Positions 1 through 11,408 of a stretch of DNA of 64,000 nucleotides are shown in pieces (within the stretch, counting starts at the first letter, position 1; each line of letters starts with the position of its first letter). The DNA is taken from assembly GCA_025175895.1 (NCBI GenBank), contig CM045993.1, positions 46,442,621 to 46,506,620 on the forward strand. Reading direction: 5' to 3'. A program made the position numbers and the translations under genes. The notes below the pieces were generated by a model, which worked only from the letters and a program-made list of their open reading frames with translations, ran no database searches and had not been told where the DNA came from. Origin of the DNA: Wurfbainia villosa. Its lineage: Eukaryota; Streptophyta; Magnoliopsida; Zingiberales; Zingiberaceae.

Positions 1-821
1 CGGTATAACGGCCGCGATCGTACTGCACGGCTGCACGATCTCGAACTAGTGGCGGCGTCGCGCCGAGCATCAGAATGCTACGCTGCGCGAATGGTACTCG
101 CATTGTGACGCGATCAATCGTCGCGGCCCCAATCGAACTCGTGACACCGCGGCGCACCGTGTACTCCGTCCATGAATGCCAGGCGACCGCAGGGGAGCCT
201 CGCGCGTTGAGAAGGTCCGCCGTCGCCTCTCTCGAGTCCTGCATCGACGCAACGGTCCTCCCGAATAGAAACCCGGAAGCCACATGCCGAGCCTTCAACG
301 AACAATCTACCATGTGTCCAGCACTTGCAATAATAGCAAACCGGGTCCCAAGGTGCAGCCGAGATGATATGCTCTTTCGATCCACAACGAGTACGAGTGT
401 CGCCAATGGGCGGCTCCGGCTCCGCCAAAAGACCGCGAGGGCCACCAAGATCGCCCCGATTTTCGAGGCCGGCTAGATGCCCTGTATGACTCGACTGACC
501 GATCGCGCCACTCTGCGCCCGAGTCTGTGGTCGATGGGTCCGACTGTAGATCTTTTCACCGCTTCTCTTCCGTCTCAGATAACCCTTTGTTGAGCCGACT
601 CGATCAACAAAGCTCTATCCAACGCCTCTCGGTAGGAAGAACTACCAAATCCTGCCATCCTAACCTGTAGATGCCCATCCAGTCCCTGTACAAACTGCAT
701 CATCCGTGACCTATCCTCAGCAACTAACTCTGGGCAAAACCTGGCTAACCGATTAAATTCTGTATTATACTCCATCACTGAGCGATTATTCTATCTTAGA
801 CTCAGAAAATCCTGACGTCTC
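1..821 (-). pseudogene. GypA-1 gag, C-terminal part with decayed zinc knuckle
   Basis: Reading the minus strand from 821, the frame gives the end of a retrotransposon Gag capsid domain (RSVxEYNTEFNRLARFCPEL, 778-720) and then MMQFVQGLDGHLQVRM, typical of plant Ty3/gypsy Gag. An in-frame TAG at 791-793 lies where relatives have Gln, so it reads as a CAG to TAG change. Around 340-295 a CYYC...GHMVDC zinc-knuckle trace spans two frames, indicating a frameshift. From 290 to 1 no convincing domain is visible; protease would be expected next. The N-terminal half of the same gene is at 17747-18245, separated by Cop-1. Confidence 0.75.
817..821. repeat. Target-site duplication GTCTC, left copy (Cop-1)
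   Basis: GTCTC directly precedes the TGTTAG LTR start at 822. The same five bases follow the Cop-1 right LTR end at 17747-17751. Removing 822-17751 rejoins the two halves of the GypA-1 gag gene. Confidence 0.93.
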
Positions 822-1279
822 TGTTAGTTAAAGCCCTAGAACCAATCATGTGATGGTTGAATAGGGAATATTTTTGTATCATATTCTATAAAGGCAAAGG
901 ATAGATTGATCGAGGATGACACGGTCTATGCCTCATTGATCAATCTGATATCAAGGATAGAAGGACACGGTCATATATTATAGTAGTCACGGAAAGGTTA
1001 GTCGGATCTTGACTTATCTCGTAACTTGGGTAGCAATGATGTATTGCTAGATGCCGCTCATTGCTTGTGTATCTAAAAGAGTTTAGGTCCACTGCCAACG
1101 TTATGAGAGCCTATAGGGTCACACACAAAGAGCATGATAATTAGAGGAATTAGAGTATTCTAGTTTGACTAGAATAATATGGGAATAAGCTTAAGTACAA
1201 AATGGTTTTTGGACTTTAAGCTTAAAGAGAATTTTAGCTAATTGATTTAATGAGATTAATTCAATATGTTACCTTATTG

Positions 1280-1390
1280 ATTTAATAAGATTAATTCAAT
1301 ATGATAACATAAGCTTAATTGAATTAATAAGATTAATTCAATATGATAACATAAGCTTAATTGAATTAATAAGATTAATTCAACATGCAT
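1280..1390 (+). repeat. 42-bp tandem repeat in copia LTR
   Basis: An AT-rich unit built on AATAAGATTAATTCAATATG and AACATAAGCTTAATTG repeats about 2.5 times at a 42-bp period. It recurs in every LTR of this family (around 8715-8820, 15660-15765, 16990-17100). Because 42 is a multiple of three, the reverse strand gives a repeated peptide frame that is not a gene. Confidence 0.8.
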
Positions 1391-1581
1391 GAATGCCACA
1401 TAAGAATGCCACATAAGCATGTCACCTAAGCATCCACCTAAGCTAGTTAAGGTGGAAGGAAACAAAATGGTTTTGTCTCCTTAAGTGGCCGGCCAAACAA
1501 GGAAGCCAAATCCTTTTTGAGTGTGTCTCAATGCAATGGATTGCATTGAATGTGAAGGAGGTGGAAGGGTTTTTCCAACCC

Positions 1582-1590
1582 TATAAAAGG
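1582..1590 (+). promoter_or_regulatory. Cop-1 LTR TATA box
   Basis: TATAAAAGG about 455 bp before the LTR end, preceded by a conserved CCAACCC. The same motif sits at the same LTR position in the sister LTRs (8996, 15927, 17292). It is the likely U3 promoter, with the transcript start in the following GGCCGGCC-containing stretch. Confidence 0.6.
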
Positions 1591-2037
1591 CTCCATGGAG
1601 TGGCCGGCCATAGAGAGTTTTTGGTGTTGTGGTTGTGAGAGAGCTTGGTGGAAGCTTTAGTTGTGTGGGTTTGTGAGTGTAGGCTAGCAAGAAGAGGAGT
1701 CTTCTTCTTCCTTTCTCCTTTTCCCTCTCTTCCTCTCCTTTAGGGACTTCTCTAGCAAGAAGTAAAGGAGAGCTCTTCTAGTTTTCCTTTTTTGAGACAA
1801 GAGCGTGCTCGTGTGGATACGTATAGAGGCACGGACACTTGAACGTGCTAAAGATCCAACAAACCGAAAGGAAAAGCGGGATTAACAAGGGCACGCAACA
1901 AAGGTAATCCTCTCCTATAAGATAGGCTTGGTTTAGAGAAATTTATTTTATACGAGTTTGCTTTCGCATGGATCACTTGGAAGGGATCCTATTTTCCGTT
2001 GCGCATATGCCATTTGGCATACGAGATTTCCCTACAG

Positions 2038-2050
2038 TGGTATCAGAGCC
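2038..2050 (+). other. Cop-1 primer-binding site
   Basis: TGGTATCAGAGCC, complementary to the 3' end of initiator-Met tRNA, begins two bases after the LTR terminus CTACA. It fixes the LTR boundary and the plus orientation. Confidence 0.92.
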
Positions 2051-3173
2051 ACTTGCGAAAGATCGTATAAAAATAGGTTTTCTCTATTTTATATGTGATA
2101 TAGAAGTAGGATAAATTTTATTATGAGTTGATAATTGCATTAGCAAATTTTCAAACATAATAAAATATCCAATGTCTTTTAAAAGTTAAAATGACATGGT
2201 GCATGGTTATGGCCTAGTCCCAAAAAGTTTGTGATTGTGTGTTGTAATTCTTAATACGGCCTGCGTGTCGTGCCTCGAGTATTTCTCCTTTTGTAATGTA
2301 CAAAACAAGGATGGAGGGTCCATTGGAAGATGAGGTTACAAGGAGGAAGTCAACACACAAGACAACCAAAAGGAAGCACTTAGGAGAAGATGCTATCCCT
2401 AGGTTGACCAATCAATCTTTTCATTGGCTTGAGAAGATTGTAGAATAAGGGTCATAACCATGACACGTTAGTTTAATATGTATGTGATGCATGTTAGTTT
2501 AGCTTGTATGTGATGCATGATTAGTTTAGCTTATATGTGATATATGCTAATATGTATATGATACATGTTTATTTCTTAATAAGTCTAAACGATATGCCTA
2601 CCAAAGTTGGTACTCAATACTTCCTCGATCATTTGTTATTGGGTTTGCCAAAGCAAAGCAATGCATTTTATCTTGGAGGGGTGCGAGTGGACAATCGTGA
2701 TGTCCCGCTATCAGTCTTGGTTAAGACTTAATTAAGTGTTTTCTTAATTGGTTAAGAAAGTAGAGGCATATATTAGCTTTGAACATAAGTGTTAACATTA
2801 GTTTTGTGTGATTTCCGAACATCAGCTTTGTCTTAGAAGTGGTCGTTGCTCCGATATCCAAGAAGGCCCTGTGCCTCGCCACAGCCTGGAAGCTGGTTTA
2901 GGAATAAACACTAAACTAATCTAAAACTTAACCAAAGCTATTAAAGAGTTACATCAGATGTAATTGGCAAAAGATTGCCTACCTAATTATACTACGTCTT
3001 GGGCGATTAGCCAAAGCTAACTCAAGACAAATTATGATGTGGATCTTTATCCCATATAAATTTATAGCTAAATAGTAGCTATGAGAATTTAGTGGGAGCC
3101 TCATTTAATTAAAGGCCTAATTAAATGATTTAGGTATGATACTTAACTTTGCATTTTAATGTTGTAGATCACC
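2051..3173 (+). other. Cop-1 untranslated leader
   Basis: About 1.1 kb between PBS and gag ATG without an open frame of interest. It contains repeated TATGTGATGCATG-like motifs (2480-2575). The same leader is present in Cop-2 (9482-10638) and, reversed, in Cop-3 (38767-39983), so it is a family feature. I see no gene in it. Confidence 0.7.
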
Positions 3174-3935
3174 ATGTCATCTAACACGACACACCCCCTC
3201 AACTTGCGATCTGTCCTTGAGAAGGACAAGCTCAATGGAGCAAACTTTCTTGACTGGTATAGGAACTTGAGGATTATCCTCAAGCAAGAACGCAAACTAT
3301 ATGTCCTAGAACAACTACCCATGAAATACCCGCCTACGCCACTGTCTTGAAAAGATGCTTATAATAAGCATCAAGATGACACATTAGATGTGTCATGCCT
3401 TATGCTTGCCACCATGAACTCTGAGCTTCAGAAGCAACATGAGAACATGGATGCCTATGATATGGTTGAGCATTTGAAACAACTATATCAAGGACAAGCC
3501 AGGCATGAGCGTTTTGAAGTGTCTAAGGCTCTTTTGCATGCAAGATGCAAGAAGGAACACTGTAGGAACTCACGTACTCAAAATGATTGGGTACGTTGAG
3601 AACCTCAAAGACTAGGTTTTCCACCGAGCCAAGAATTGGCAATCGATGTTATCCTCGCAATCGCCAAGCATACAATCAATTCGTAATGAATTATAACATT
3701 AATGAAATTGATAAACCTTAGCCAGAGATTCTCATCATGTTGAGAACTGATGAAACAAATCTCAAGAAGAAAGTTAGTAATTTAATAATTGAAAATAAGG
3801 ACAAATGTAAGCGCAAAGGCAAGGGTAAGACCCAAGCCAAAGGCAAGGCCAATTCATCCACTTCAAAGGGTAAAGGTAAAGTACCTAAGGAAGGGACTTC
3901 CATTGTGGTGAGATCGACACTAGGCGGGCTATGCA
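3174..3935 (+). pseudogene. gag: Cop-1 gag (copia Gag), broken
   Basis: The ATG at 3174 opens a frame beginning MSSNTTHPLNLRSVLEKDKL, followed by FLDWYRNLRIILKQE, a UBN2-type Gag of plant copia elements. Gag forms the virus-like particle. The frame breaks near 3310-3350, resumes at 3390 (CLMLATMNSELQKQHENMDA), and breaks again near 3560 and 3600. The C-terminal lysine/glycine-rich stretch (3800-3885) and a decayed CCHC knuckle (3898-3935) lie in a third frame. The start choice is supported by identical starts in Cop-2 and Cop-3. Confidence 0.85.
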
Positions 3936-4428
3936 AAGTCTACCTTGAGGAAGTAAAGAACAAGAGAAGTGGGACTTCTGCCTCAGGTATACACATTATA
4001 GAAGTTAATCTATCTATTTCTTCTACATGGGTATTAGATACCGGATGTGCATCTCACATTTGTACTAATATGCAGGGACTGAGAAATAGTAGAATAATGG
4101 CAAAGGGTGAAGTGGACCTACGAGTAGGCAATGGCGCAAAAGTTGCTGCTGTAGCTGTAGGAACATATTCTTTGTCTTTGCCAACTGGGCTTATCTTAGA
4201 ACTAGAGGAGTGCTTCTATGTACCCGCATTAACAAAGAACATAATTTCAGATCTTGTTTAGACAAGAAAAACTTTTCTTTTATAATAAAGGACAAATGTT
4301 GTTCCATTTATTTAAATGAAATGTTCTATTGTAATGCACCACTTATGAATGGTCTCTATGTTCTAGATTTAGATAACCCAATTTATAACGTAAATACCAA
4401 ACGGTTCAAATCGAATGATTTGAACTGA
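3936..4428 (+). pseudogene. pol: Cop-1 protease region
   Basis: The retropepsin motif WVLDTGCASHIC has its catalytic Asp in DTG at 4037-4045. It is followed by VGNGAKVAAVAVGT and ECFYVPALTKNIIS, as in copia polyproteins before the integrase. The frame is open from 3737 to 4261, then shifts: the next segment (LDKKNFSFIIKDKCC) continues in another frame to 4428. Its role is cleaving the Gag-Pol polyprotein. Confidence 0.85.
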
Positions 4429-5280
4429 CATATCTCACGCATCGCCTAGGTCAGCATAAATGAAAACGATATCCAAACTCAATAAAGATGGATTATTGGA
4501 CTCAATTTATTTTTAATAATATGAGTTATGCGAGTATTTTCTATTAGGAAAGCTGACTAAAACTCCATTTAGTGGACATGGCGATAGATTGACGTATTTG
4601 TTAGGACTCATACATCGATGTATGTGGCCCTTTCAATGTCGCAGAGGAGGCTATAAGTACTTTATTACTTTCACCGATGATATGAGTAGATTTGGCTACT
4701 TATATTTGATGAGACATAAGTCAATCCTTTGAAAAGTTCAAAGAATTCAAGAATGAAGTACAAAACCAACTTGGTAAGCGTGTTAAGCTACTTCGATCAT
4801 ATCGAGGTGGTGAATACCTTAGTCAAGAGTTTCGTGATCACTGGTGAGTGTGGGATAATATCCCAACTCACTCCACCGAACACCACAATGGAATGGTGTA
4901 TCCGAGAGGAGAAATCGTACTCTATTAGATATGGTACGATCAATGATGAGCCAGTGATCTACCTACTTCCTTTTGGGGTTTAGCTCTAGAGATCAGTAGC
5001 TTTCACACTTAATCGCGTTCCATCAAAGTCAGTAGAAAAGACACCATATACGATATGGACCGGGAAGAGTCCCAAAATGTCTTTTATAAAGATTTGGGGT
5101 TGTGAAGCTTACGTTAGGCGTCAAGTCTCGGATAAACTAGGACCCAAATCGATAAGTGTTATTTTGTAGGATATCCCAAGGAAACTAAGGGATATTACTT
5201 TTACAATCCCACACTTGGCAAGGTGTTTGTTGCGGAAATCTTTGTCTTTCTAGAAAGAGAATTTATTTCTAGAAATACTA
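4429..5280 (+). pseudogene. pol: Cop-1 integrase, heavily broken
   Basis: Fragments of copia integrase are visible in several frames: the zinc-binding region (4440-4560, most Cys/His codons altered), the first catalytic Asp region IDVCGPFN (about 4614-4640), FTDDMSRFGYLYLMRH (4675-4725), and the region around the third catalytic residue (4880-4920), where the frame has shifted. At least four frameshifts separate the pieces. The protein would not be functional. Confidence 0.8.
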
Positions 5281-6540
5281 GTGGGAGTAAAATTCATCTT
5301 GAAGAAGTTCAAGATGATGATAACACTAAGGCTTCGATGGAAAATGAGCAGGAACCACAAAGTGTTGTGGATGAGAAATTGTTGCCCAAAGAGTTGTGGA
5401 GCAAACACTCAAGTAGACCAACCTCTTCGTAGATCTGATAGGATCCGTCGTCAACCTGAGAGATATTCTTTTCTCTTGACTGACAACGGTGAGGTATTGC
5501 TTGTCGATCTTGACGAGCCTACATCCTATCAAGAAGCTATGATGAGCCCAGATTCCGAGAAATGGCTAGAGGCCATGAGATCCGAAATGAAATCCATGTA
5601 CACTAACCAAGTATGGACTTTGGTTGATCCACCTGAAGGGGTAAAACCCATTGGGTGTAAGTGGGTCTTTAAAGTAAAGACTGACATGGATGGTAATAAG
5701 CATACCTATAAAGGTAGATTGGTGGCTAAAGGATTCAAACAAATTCATGGTATTGACTATGATGAAACCTTTTCACCAGTTGCGATGCTTAAATCCATTC
5801 GGATCATACTTGCTATTGCAGCCTACCACGATTATGAGATATGGCAGATGGATGTCAAAACCGCTTTTCTGAATGGAAAGCTACTCGAGGATGTGTACAT
5901 GACAAAGCCTGAGGGTTTTGAAGATCCAAAGCATCCTGGAAAGGTATGCAAACTGCAAAGGTCCATTTATGGACTAAAGCAAGCCTCTCGAAGCTGGAAT
6001 CTTCGATTCGATGATGCAATCAAAGAGTTTGGTTTCATCAAGAATGAAGATGAACCTTGTGTCTACAAGAGAAATAGTGGGAGCACAGTTGTATTTCTTG
6101 TCTTGTATGTAGATGACATACTTCTCATCGGAAATGATATTCCCTCACTCCGATCTGTGAAGATGTGGTTGGGAATTGTTTCTCGATGAAGACTTAGGTA
6201 GTTGCCTATAGTCTAGGCATCAAGATCTATAGAGATAGATCTAAAAGATTACTTGGCCTAAGTCAGAGTACATACATTGATAAAGTGCTAGATCGTTTTG
6301 CTATGCAAAATTCTAAGAAAGGGTTTCTGCCTTTATCACATGGTGTGAGTCTTTCGAAGACTCAATGCCCCTCTTCTAAGGAGGAGAGAGATCACATGGA
6401 TAAGATCCCTTATGCATCGCTATAGGGTCTATCGTATGCGCCATGCTTTGTATTGCGTCGACATCTCGTATGCTTTGAGCATGGACGAGTAGATACATCG
6501 GATCCAAGTGAAAGTCATCGATAGCGATAAAAATATTCTT
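5281..6540 (+). pseudogene. pol: Cop-1 reverse transcriptase
   Basis: An open frame of 302 codons (5281-6189) holds the copia RT core: WKWVFKVK-type start (CKWVFKVKTDMDGN), GRLVAKGF, DYDETFSPVA, QMDVKTAFLNG, SIYGLKQASRSW, and the catalytic YVDD at 6106-6117. It breaks at about 6165-6195, and the C-terminal part (DRSKRLLGLSQSTYIDKVLD, 6230-6290 onward) is out of frame and carries many small indels. Confidence 0.88.
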
Positions 6541-6574
6541 AAGTACTTACGAAGAACGAAAGAATATTTCCACG

Positions 6575-7070
6575 ATATTTGGAGGCAATGAGGAGCTAAT
6601 CAGTAAAGGGTTACGTGATGCAAGCTTCCAAACAATAAGGATGACTATAGATCGCAATCGGGTGTTTTGCACGAATGGTGGAGCCGTGAGTGAAGAGTTC
6701 AAGCGAGGACACGATTCTTTGATTCTACAATAGAAGAGTATATTGCGATCCGATGCAAAGAAGGAGGTCGTTGGCTCATGCAAGTTCATCGCTGAACTTG
6801 GGGTAGTTCCTAGCATTGTAGATCCAATAGACCTCTATTGTGACAACAATGGGGCTATTGCGAGCTAAGGAACCTCGATCACATCACGACCAAACACATA
6901 TCAAGGCGCTTCCATCTCATTCGAGAGATCATCGATAGAGGAGATGTGAGGATATGCAGAGTACCGATGAAGCTAACATCGCAGATCCATTGACCAAGGC
7001 TTTGGCACAGAGGAAGCATGATGGTCACACTAGGTCACTAGGTATTAGATATCATAGTGATTGGTACTAG
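6575..7070 (+). pseudogene. pol: Cop-1 RNase H, broken
   Basis: Traces of the RNase H domain include IDLYCDNNGAI (about 6825-6860), RFHLIREIIDRGDVRICRV (6910-6965) and ADPLTKALAQRKHDGHTR (6980-7035), ending GDWY-stop at 7068-7070. The acidic EAEYIA motif near 6735 is damaged. There are several frameshifts. The polypurine tract follows at 7075-7083. Confidence 0.82.
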
Positions 7071-7074
7071 TGCT

Positions 7075-7084
7075 AGTGGGAGAT
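7075..7084 (+). other. Cop-1 polypurine tract
   Basis: AGTGGGAGA directly before the 3' LTR; identical tracts occur at 14545 (Cop-2) and, reversed, at 34811 (Cop-3). It primes plus-strand DNA synthesis. Confidence 0.8.
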
Positions 7085-7606
7085 TATTAGTTAAAGCCCT
7101 AGAACCAATCATGTGATGGTTGAATAGGGAACATTTTGTATCATATTCTATAAAGGCAAAGGATTGGTTATTATATTTACATCTTGCTTGTGCCAGCTAA
7201 TTTAAATATAATAATGCCCTAGAAAAGTAGGTTCTTATCTACAGCACATCAATTGGCAGAATTGATTATGAGAGGCTGTAGAGAACACTTTCCTAAATGT
7301 TCCTAGTCGAGTATTAATATGCAAGGGCAATATTAATACATAAAGACTAGCATGTAGGTCAATTGATGACTTGATCTCACAAGTCATGGATATATGATAT
7401 CAAGTTGACACATGGGTATATATTGGAGAATATATACTGAACTGACCCGCCATGAGAAAGTTTCATGGATCGTTATATGAGTGTCATAAACTTTCTCATG
7501 TGACTATTGGTATGAATAGTCCTTAGACCTGAAGTCACTATGGTTCCCTACATAAGGAGTTATGTACTTTGGTATCGTCAAACGTCACCCGTAACAGGGT
7601 GGACCA
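7085..7606 (+). repeat. Cop-1 3' LTR, first part
   Basis: The LTR begins here as TATTAGTTAAAG, with the TG terminus mutated to TA. It stops after 522 bp at GGTGGACCA, where Cop-2 begins. The remainder of this LTR is at 16402-17746. GACCA at 7602-7606 is the target duplication. Confidence 0.88.
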
Positions 7607-9467
7607 TGTTAGTTAAAGCCCTAGAACCAATCATGTGATGGTTGAATAGGGAACATTTTGTATCATATTCTATAAAGGCAAAGGATTGGTTATTATATTT
7701 ACATCTTGCTTGTGCCAGCTAATTTAAATATAATAATGCCCTAGAAAAGTAGGTTCTTATCTACAGCACATCAATTGGCAGAATTGATTATGAGAGGCTG
7801 TAGAGAACACTTTCCTAAATGTTCCTAGTCGAGTATTAATATGCAAGGGCAATATTAATACATAAAGACTAGCATGTAGGTCAATTGATGACTTGATCTC
7901 ACAAGTCATGGATATATGATATCAAGTTGACACATGGGTATATATTGGAGAATATATACTGAACTGACCCGCCATGAGAAAGTTTCATGGATCGTTATAT
8001 GAGTGTCATAAACTTTCTCATGTGACTATTGGTATGAATAGTCCTTAGACCTGAAGTCACTACGGTTCCCTACATAAGGAGTTATGTACTTTGGTATCGT
8101 CAAACGTCACCCGTAACAGGGTGGACCATAAAGGCGATTACTGGGTATGTAACAAATTATGCGGAGGGATGTGAGTGATGTAGATGGGATCTATCCCTTC
8201 CATATGACGGGAGTGATATCGGTGGGCCCCTTGATTGAGTAGAACTACTAAAACGCATGGCCATGCTCGAATGAGTCAATATGAGATATTAAGCTCATTT
8301 GTTTGAGTTAGTTTACTCAGGGATCAAGAAACACATAGATTGATCGAGGATGACACGGTCTATGCCTCATTGATCAATCTGATATCAAGGATAGAAGGAC
8401 ACGGTCATATATTATAGTAGTCACGGAAAGGTTAGTCGGATCTTGACTTATCTCGTAACTTGGGTAGCAATGATGTATTGCTAGATACCGCTCATTGCTT
8501 GTGTATCTAAAAGAGTTTAGATCCACTGCCAACGTTATGAGAGCCTATAGGGTCACACACAAAGAGCATGATAATTAGAGGAATTAGAGTATTCTAGTTT
8601 GACTAGAATAATTTGGGAATAAGCTTAAGTACAAAATGGTTTTGGACTTTAAGCTTAATGAGAATTTTAGCTAATTGATTTAATGAGATTAATTCAATAT
8701 GTTACCTTATTGATTTAATAAGATTAATTCAATATGATAACATAAGCTTAATTGAATTAATAAGATTAATTCAATATGATAACATAAGCTTAATTGAATT
8801 AATAAGATTAATTCAACATGCATGAATACCACATAAGCATGCCACATAAGCATGCCACCTAAGCATCCACCTAAGCTAGATAAGGTGGAAGGAAACAAAA
8901 TGGTTTTGTCTCCTTAAGTGGTCGCCAAAACAAAGGGGTCTCAATGCAATGGATTGCATTAAATTGTAGGAGGTGAAAGGGTTTTGCCAACCCTATAAAA
9001 GGCCCCATGGAGTGGCCGGCCAAAGCATCATTTGGATTGTGATTGTGGTGTGGTTGTGAGAGAGAGCTTGAGAAGCTTGGTGGAAGCTTTGGTTGTGTGG
9101 CTTTGTGAGTGTAGGCTAGCAAGAAGAGTAGTCTTCTTCCTCCTTTCTCTTCTTCCCTAGATTCCTCTCCTTTAGGGACTTCTCTAGCAAGAAGTAAAGG
9201 AGAGCTCTTCTAGTTTTCCTTTTGTGAGACAAGAGCGTGCTCGTGTGGATACGTATAGAGGCACGGACACTTGAACGTGCTAAAGATCCAACAAACCGAA
9301 AGGAAAAGCGGGATTGCAAAGGGCACGCAACAAAGGTAGAACTCTCCTATAAGATAGGTTTGGTTTAGAGAAATTTATTTTATACGAGTTTGCTTTTTGC
9401 ATGGATCACTTGGAAGGATCCTATTTTCCGTTAACGATATGCCATTTAGGCATACGAGAATTCCTCT
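7607..9467 (+). repeat. Cop-2 5' LTR
   Basis: Starts TGTTAGTTAAAG. The end is damaged (expected CCCTACA reads TTCCTCTGA), so the last base is placed within two or three bases. About 1.86 kb long. It contains a series of inverted repeats: 7834-7860, 7888-7909, 7973-8022, 8024-8043 and 8337-8380. Confidence 0.88.
8996..9004 (+). promoter_or_regulatory. Cop-2 LTR TATA box
   Basis: TATAAAAGG at the same LTR position as in the other copies, followed by a GGCCGGCC site at 9015. Confidence 0.55.
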
Positions 9468-9469
9468 GA

Positions 9470-9481
9470 TGGTATCGAGCC
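9470..9481 (+). other. Cop-2 primer-binding site, one base lost
   Basis: TGGTATCGAGCC: the CAGAG of the initiator-Met site is reduced to CGAG. The loss falls at a CAG trinucleotide. Confidence 0.85.
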
Positions 9482-10638
9482 ACTTGAAAGATCGTATAAA
9501 AATAGGTTTTCTCTATTTTATATAGATATAGAAGTAGGATAAATTTTATTATGAGTTGATAATTGCATTAGCAGCAATTTTCAAACATAATAAAATATCG
9601 ATATCTTTAAAAGTTAAAATGACATGGTGCATGGTTATAGCCTAGTCCCAGGTTTGTGATTGTGTGTTGTAATTCTTAATCTGGCTGCGTGTCGTGCCTT
9701 TCTCCTAATATTCTTGTTGTAAAATTAGTTTTAGACTCGAATGTAACTCGAGTATTTCTCCTTTTGTAATGTACAAAACAAGGATGGAGGGTCCATTGGA
9801 AGATGAGGTTACAAGGAGGAAGTCAACACACAAGACAACCAAAGGAAGCACTTAGAGAAGATGCTATCCCTAGGTTGACCAATCAATCTTTTCATTGGCT
9901 TGAGAAGATTGTAGAATCAGAGCCATAACCATGACACGTTAGTTTAATATGTATGTGATGCATGTTAGTTTAGCTTGTATGTGATGCATGATTAGTTTAG
10001 CTTATATGTGATGTATGCTAATATGTATATGATACATGTTTATTTATTAATAAGTCTAAGCGATATGCCTACCAAAGTTGGTACTCACTACTTCCTCGAT
10101 CATTTGTTATTGGGTTTGCCAAAGCAAAGCAATGCATTTTATCTTGGAGAGTGCGAGTGGACAATCGTGATGTCCGCTATCAGTCTTAGTTAAGACTTAA
10201 TTAAGTGTTTTCTTAATTGGTTAAGAAAGTAGAGGCATATATTAGCTTTGAACATAAGTGTTAACATTAGTTTTGTGTGATTTAGAACATCGGACTTTGT
10301 CTTAGAAGTGGTCGTTGCTCCGATATCCAAGAAGGCCCCTGTGCCCTGCCACACTGGAAGTGGTTTAGGAATAAACACTAAACTAATCTAAAACTTAACC
10401 AAAGCTATTAAAGAGTTACATCAGATGTAATTGGCAAGATTGCCTACCTAATTATACTACGTCTTGGGCGATTAGCCAAAGCTAACTCAAGACGAATTAT
10501 GATGTGGATCTTTATCCCATATAAATTTATAGCTAAATAGTAGCTATGAGAATTTAGTGTGAGCCTCATTTAATTAAAGGCCTAATTAAATGATTTAGGT
10601 ATGATACTTAACTTTGCATTTTAATGTTGTAGATCACC
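9482..10638 (+). other. Cop-2 untranslated leader
   Basis: Same leader as in Cop-1, with scattered small indels. No gene seen. Confidence 0.7.
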
Positions 10639-11408
10639 ATGTCATCTAACACGACACCCCCTCAACTTGCGATCTGTCGCCAGAAGGACAAGCTCAATGG
10701 AGCAAACTTTCTTAGTAGTATAGGAACTTGAGGATTATCCTCAAGCAAGAGCATAAACTATATGTCCTAGAAGATCTACCCTGAAATACCCGCCCCTACG
10801 GCCACTCGTGCTGAAAAGGATGCTTATAAGAAGCATCAAGATGACGCATTAGATGTGTCATGCCTTATGCTTGCCACCATGAACTCTGAGCTTCAGAAGC
10901 AACATGAGAACATGGATGCCTATGATATGGTTTAGCATTTGAAACAACTATATCAAGGACAAGCTAGGCACGAGCGTTTTGAAGTGTCTAAGGCTCTTTT
11001 TGCATGCAAGATGCAAGAAGGAACACCTGTAGGAACTCACGTACTCAAAATGATTGGGTACGTTGAGAACTTGAAAGACTAGGTTTTCAGGCCAGAATTG
11101 GCAAGCGATGTTATCACGCGTCGTTCGGAAGCATACAATCAATTCGTCATGAATTATAACATGAATGAAATTGATAAACCTTGCTCGAGATTCTCAAAGA
11201 TGTTGAGAACTGAACCAAATCTCAAGAAGAAAGTTAGTAATGTACTAATGGTCAAGAAGGACAAAGGTAAGCGCAAAGGCAAGGGTAAGACCCAAGCCAA
11301 AGGTAAGGCCAATTCATCCACTTCAAAGGGTAAAGGTAAAGTACCTAAGGAAGGGGACTGCTTCCATTGTGAAGATCGACATCGAAGCGAATCGCAAAGT
11401 CTACCTTG
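10639..11408 (+). pseudogene. gag: Cop-2 gag, broken
   Basis: ATG at 10639, with the start MSSNTTPPQLAICRQK already out of frame compared with Cop-3 because bases are missing near 10655-10680. Later pieces are recognisable: CLMLATMNSELQKQHENMDA at 10859-10920, followed by an in-frame TAG in place of Glu in MVEHLK (10931), then LYQGQARHERFEVSKAL, and the Lys/Gly-rich tail (11260-11340). The zinc knuckle appears as DCFHCEDRHR at 11357-11388, with the second half frameshifted. Confidence 0.83.

Larger units (their letters stand above)
822..2036 (+). repeat. Cop-1 5' LTR (internally deleted)
   Basis: Starts TGTTAGTTAAAGCCC and ends GATTTCCCTACA, with 1215 bp against about 1862 bp for the rejoined 3' LTR. 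The missing block lies after GGCAAAGGA at about 900, where sequence jumps straight to TAGATTGATCGAGG. The hairpin-rich 5' part of the LTR is therefore lost here. Confidence 0.9.

Noticed and set aside
58..476. 133-codon forward ORF at 75-476
   Set aside because: Antisense to the GypA-1 gag remnant; a shadow frame.
1274..1465. ORFs with repeated ELILLIQLSLCYHI (also 8707-8898, 16986-17177)
   Set aside because: Reverse translation of the 42-bp AT-rich LTR repeat; period divisible by three keeps the frame open.
2038..2050. tRNA gene at the TGGTATCAGAGCC sites
   Set aside because: Only the 12-14 base priming complement is present; no cloverleaf around it.
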